Made by a program: the position numbers and the translations under genes. Shown in pieces: positions 5,232 through 5,603 of a stretch of 5,603 bases of DNA. Position 1 is the first letter of the stretch. Each line of letters begins with the position of its first letter. The DNA comes from Verrucomicrobiota bacterium. Its GTDB lineage: Bacteria; Verrucomicrobiota; Verrucomicrobiia; Opitutales; UBA953. The notes beneath the pieces are model-generated. The model was not told the origin of the DNA, searched no databases, and was given only the letters and a program-made list of their open reading frames with translations. The stretch spans positions 1-5,603 of the forward strand of contig RGES01000094.1 in the NCBI GenBank assembly GCA_009917805.1, read 5' to 3'.

Positions 5232-5603
5232 TCAGTAGACGTCGCGCTGATAGCGGCCGTCCTTCTTGAACTGCTTCACCCACTCCACCGCGGCTTCGGG
5301 CGTCATCCCGCCCTGTTCCGCCACGATGGCGTGGAGCGCCGCGTCGACGTCCTTGGCCATGCGCTTGGCATCGCCGCAGACGTAGAAGTAAGCGCCCTGC
5401 TGGATCCACTTCCAAAGTTCAGCGGCGTTCTCGCGCATGCGGTCCTGGACGTAGACCTTGGCGGCCTGGTCGCGGGAGAACGCGGTGTCGAGGCGGGTGA
5501 GCGCGCCGGACTTGAGGTACTCCGCCCATTCGTCGGCGTAGAGGAAGTCGTGGTCCTTGCGCTGGTCGCCGAAGAAGAGCCAGTTCGGGCCCTTGGCGCC
5601 GCG
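5232..5603 (-). CDS. cysJ: Sulfite reductase [NADPH] flavoprotein alpha-component, C-terminal part
   Basis: These are the last 123 codons of a gene that enters from the right edge; the TGA is at 5234-5232. CysJ takes electrons from NADPH through FAD and FMN and passes them to the CysI hemoprotein, which reduces sulfite to sulfide in the cytosol. The fragment is the NADPH-binding lobe of the ferredoxin-reductase-like domain: NWLFFGDQ (7-14), LTRLDTAFSRDQ (35-46), KVYVQDRMRENAAELWKW (49-66), YVCGDAKRMAKDV (74-86) and the terminal GRYQRDVY. Ser43, Arg44, Lys49 and Tyr51 are where the family contacts the NADPH 2'-phosphate and adenine. The terminal Tyr is the residue that stacks on FAD. Full-length CysJ is about 600 residues, so roughly a fifth is seen. 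Other diflavin reductases share the fold, but the QRDVY ending favours CysJ. A partner cysI is not visible. Confidence 0.94.
   Translation of the reverse strand, partial: RGAKGPNWLFFGDQRKDHDFLYADEWAEYLKSGALTRLDTAFSRDQAAKVYVQDRMRENAAELWKWIQQGAYFYVCGDAKRMAKDVDAALHAIVAEQGGMTPEAAVEWVKQFKKDGRYQRDVY

Overview
The window is GC-rich and gene-dense, with no stretch of 300 bases lacking a gene. It looks like ordinary bacterial chromosome. A type II fatty-acid synthase cluster (fabG, acpP, fabF), an assimilatory sulfite reductase flavoprotein end and an acidic 80-residue acyl carrier protein point to a free-living Gram-negative-type bacterium. The gene style and proteins suggest Verrucomicrobiota, perhaps class Opitutae. 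That placement is an impression from protein character, not a search result.

Layout: bases 1-1419 are on the + strand. They hold the 3' end of a metallo-beta-lactamase-fold hydrolase, an unrecognised 170-residue protein that starts 4 bases after it, and a two-domain cupin whose second half carries the ChrR-type zinc ligand pattern. Bases 1424-5603 are all on the - strand. In transcription order they hold the 3' end of cysJ, an 81-base gap, fabG, acpP, fabF, and two small secreted proteins (called SecA-like-pair A and B here only as 'A' and 'B'; they have nothing to do with SecA). The two blocks converge with only 4 bases between stop codons.

How the genes work together: fabG (3-ketoacyl-ACP reductase), acpP (acyl carrier) and fabF (elongating condensing enzyme) are consecutive steps of fatty-acid elongation, separated by 32-base gaps, and are almost certainly co-transcribed. 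Genes A and B follow fabF in the same direction, with 61 and 2 bases of spacing, so they may be read from the same transcript. They are tandem paralogues. Each has a signal peptide, a short beta-rich module resembling part of the secretin consensus, and a C-terminal module with a shared Gly-Trp-Thr-Leu-x-Ser-Tyr-Asp motif. Neither has the length for a full secretin pore. This A/B pair is the least explained part of the window.

No RNA gene, CRISPR array, insertion sequence, attachment site or replication origin was seen. Most starts lack a clear Shine-Dalgarno sequence.
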